Source: Holophagaceae bacterium UBA692
GTDB taxonomy: Bacteria > Acidobacteriota > Holophagae > Holophagales > Holophagaceae
DNA length: 6,271 nt
Reading direction: 5' to 3'
Assembly (NCBI GenBank): GCA_002297665.1
Contig: DBMS01000075.1
Span: forward strand, 18,718-24,988
In this document: piece after piece, positions 5,354 to 6,271 of the stretch
Layout of the letters: each line of letters begins with the position of its first letter
Numbering within the stretch: position 1 is the first letter of the stretch
The notes under the pieces: generated by a model
Seen by the model: only the letters and a program-made list of their open reading frames with translations
Database searches by the model: none
What the model was told of the DNA's origin: nothing
Translations under genes and position numbers: made by a program

Positions 5354-6271
5354 CTACACCTGCGGCGCGGTCGAGCTCGAAGGGGCCTTGTCGCCGGACG
5401 GCGCCCCATCCTTGGCTTCCCCCGCGCCCAGGTCGATGCGGGTGACGAAGCCCTCCGAGGCGCCCGCGAAGACCGAACCGTCGTCGAGGAAGGTGCCCGC
5501 ATAGGCCGTGTCGTCGGACACCATCTGGGCCCCGGGGTGGAAATGGCACCGGACGCGCAGCAGGTCCTTGGCGGGGTCGAAGTCGTACACCGTCAGGTCG
5601 GGGATTCCGGAAACCAGGAGGCGGCTCCTCCGGGCATCGTAGGCCATGTCGCCGATGGCGATCACGAAGGGGTCCTTCAGGGTGCCCAGCAAGTGGTCCG
5701 GCTTCCGCCAGTCGACGGTCAGGATTTCTCCGTTCCCGAACCCCAGCAGGATGTGGTGGTCGGACACCCGTTCATGGGCGAACAGGTCCGGCCTGCCGAA
5801 GGCGGCCCGGATGGCCGGAGACGTCAGGGGAGGGGTCCGGACGTCGTAGATGGAGAGGACGCCATCCTCCCGGGTGAAGCTCGGGCAGACGCCCTGGTTG
5901 AACGGGGACCACCGCACCGAGCTGACGGTCCCTTCCGCGGGAAGGAACTGGGCCTTGTCCGGATCTTCCAGGCAGATCAGGGCCATGTGCTTGGCGTACC
6001 CCCCCACGGCGAACCAGTTGGGGTCCTTCGGATCCCCGGCCATGTCGCGCACCTCCGCCTCCTGCAGTTCGCGAGGGAGGGGCGAGAACACGGAAAGGGC
6101 CCCGGAATCGCCGACGTGGACGAGCGTGAGCCGCCCGCCCCCGTGGGCGGCCAGGGCCAGGGTCGGATGAAGCCAGAGAACGGACTCCACGTCATTGGGA
6201 ACATCGGGAGAGCCGGCGACCCCCAGGTCGACGTGCCCCTGGACCAGGCCTTCCCGCAGGCCCGGCGCCGC
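5354..6271 (-). CDS. WD40-like beta-propeller protein, upstream tandem copy (N-terminus outside window)
   Basis: The reading frame is open from the right edge to the TAG at 5356-5354, giving 305 visible residues. The methionine-like GTG at 6190 is not the start, because homology to the downstream paralogue continues through the preceding 27 codons to the edge. Aligned without gaps to residues 141-420 of that paralogue, 153 of 280 positions are identical by hand count. Strongest shared blocks: AAHGGGRLTL, FNQGVCPS, LFAHERVSD, SGIPDL and RCH(F/Y)HPG. Only two cysteines are conserved between the copies (C129 and C242 here; C269 and C382 in the other), which might pair or bind something. The C-terminal 25 residues are a divergent Gly/Ala/Ser/Pro tail, shorter than the paralogue's Ser run. 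A signal peptide is expected upstream but not visible. It would be the first gene of a two-gene operon unless more copies lie beyond the edge. Function unknown. Confidence 0.88.
   Translation of the reverse strand, partial: AAPGLREGLVQGHVDLGVAGSPDVPNDVESVLWLHPTLALAAHGGGRLTLVHVGDSGALSVFSPLPRELQEAEVRDMAGDPKDPNWFAVGGYAKHMALICLEDPDKAQFLPAEGTVSSVRWSPFNQGVCPSFTREDGVLSIYDVRTPPLTSPAIRAAFGRPDLFAHERVSDHHILLGFGNGEILTVDWRKPDHLLGTLKDPFVIAIGDMAYDARRSRLLVSGIPDLTVYDFDPAKDLLRVRCHFHPGAQMVSDDTAYAGTFLDDGSVFAGASEGFVTRIDLGAGEAKDGAPSGDKAPSSSTAPQV

Noticed and set aside
4084..5445. Plus-strand open frame of 453 codons opposite the propeller gene
   Set aside because: Compositionally biased and motif-free, and its minus-strand partner is supported by a paralogue, signal peptide and RBS.
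6188..6190. GTG at 6190 as start of the upstream propeller gene
   Set aside because: Homology with the paralogue continues for 27 further codons to the window edge, so the gene starts outside.

Overview
This 6.27 kb window is from a GC-rich bacterial chromosome, roughly two thirds G+C by eye. It is densely coded and shows no mobile element, CRISPR array, tRNA or rRNA. The gene set and the signal peptides, one ending LRAQ and one SAQA, would fit Holophagae-type Acidobacteriota or another GC-rich Gram-negative. That placement is only a guess.

Layout, left to right. (1) 1-734, minus strand: the N-terminal 244 residues of S-adenosylhomocysteine hydrolase (ahcY), cut by the window edge. (2) 735-918: its control region, which is the clearest regulatory element here. 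It holds a sigma70-type promoter (TTGCCA, 17 nt, TATCAT), followed at once by an S-adenosylhomocysteine (SAH) riboswitch aptamer and then a possible expression platform ending in the ahcY ribosome binding site. (3) 923-2350, plus strand: a D-aminoacylase / N-acyl-D-amino-acid deacylase of the amidohydrolase superfamily with all its metal ligands. (4) 2340-3074, minus strand: yaaA (peroxide stress protein, DUF328/UPF0246), overlapping the 3' end of the previous gene by 11 bp. (5) 3141-3896, plus strand: a small secreted periplasmic-binding-protein-like protein related to PstS, with no transporter genes nearby and a degenerate phosphate-binding loop. (6) 3913-5274 and 5354-6271, both minus strand: two tandem paralogous secreted beta-propeller (WD40-like) proteins of unknown function. 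The upstream copy runs off the right edge. They share 153 of 280 residues in a gap-free hand alignment.

The ahcY unit forms an obvious feedback circuit. SAH, the by-product of methyl transfer, binds the leader RNA and is expected to raise synthesis of the enzyme that hydrolyses it. The other genes look like independent units: ahcY and the deacylase diverge, the deacylase and yaaA converge, yaaA and the binding protein diverge, and the binding protein and the propeller pair converge. The two propeller genes are probably one operon, transcribed right to left.

No gene-free stretch exceeds 300 bases. The longest is the 188 bp ahcY/deacylase intergenic region, which the promoter and riboswitch largely fill. 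Perfect or near-perfect hairpins lie in three of the other junctions.
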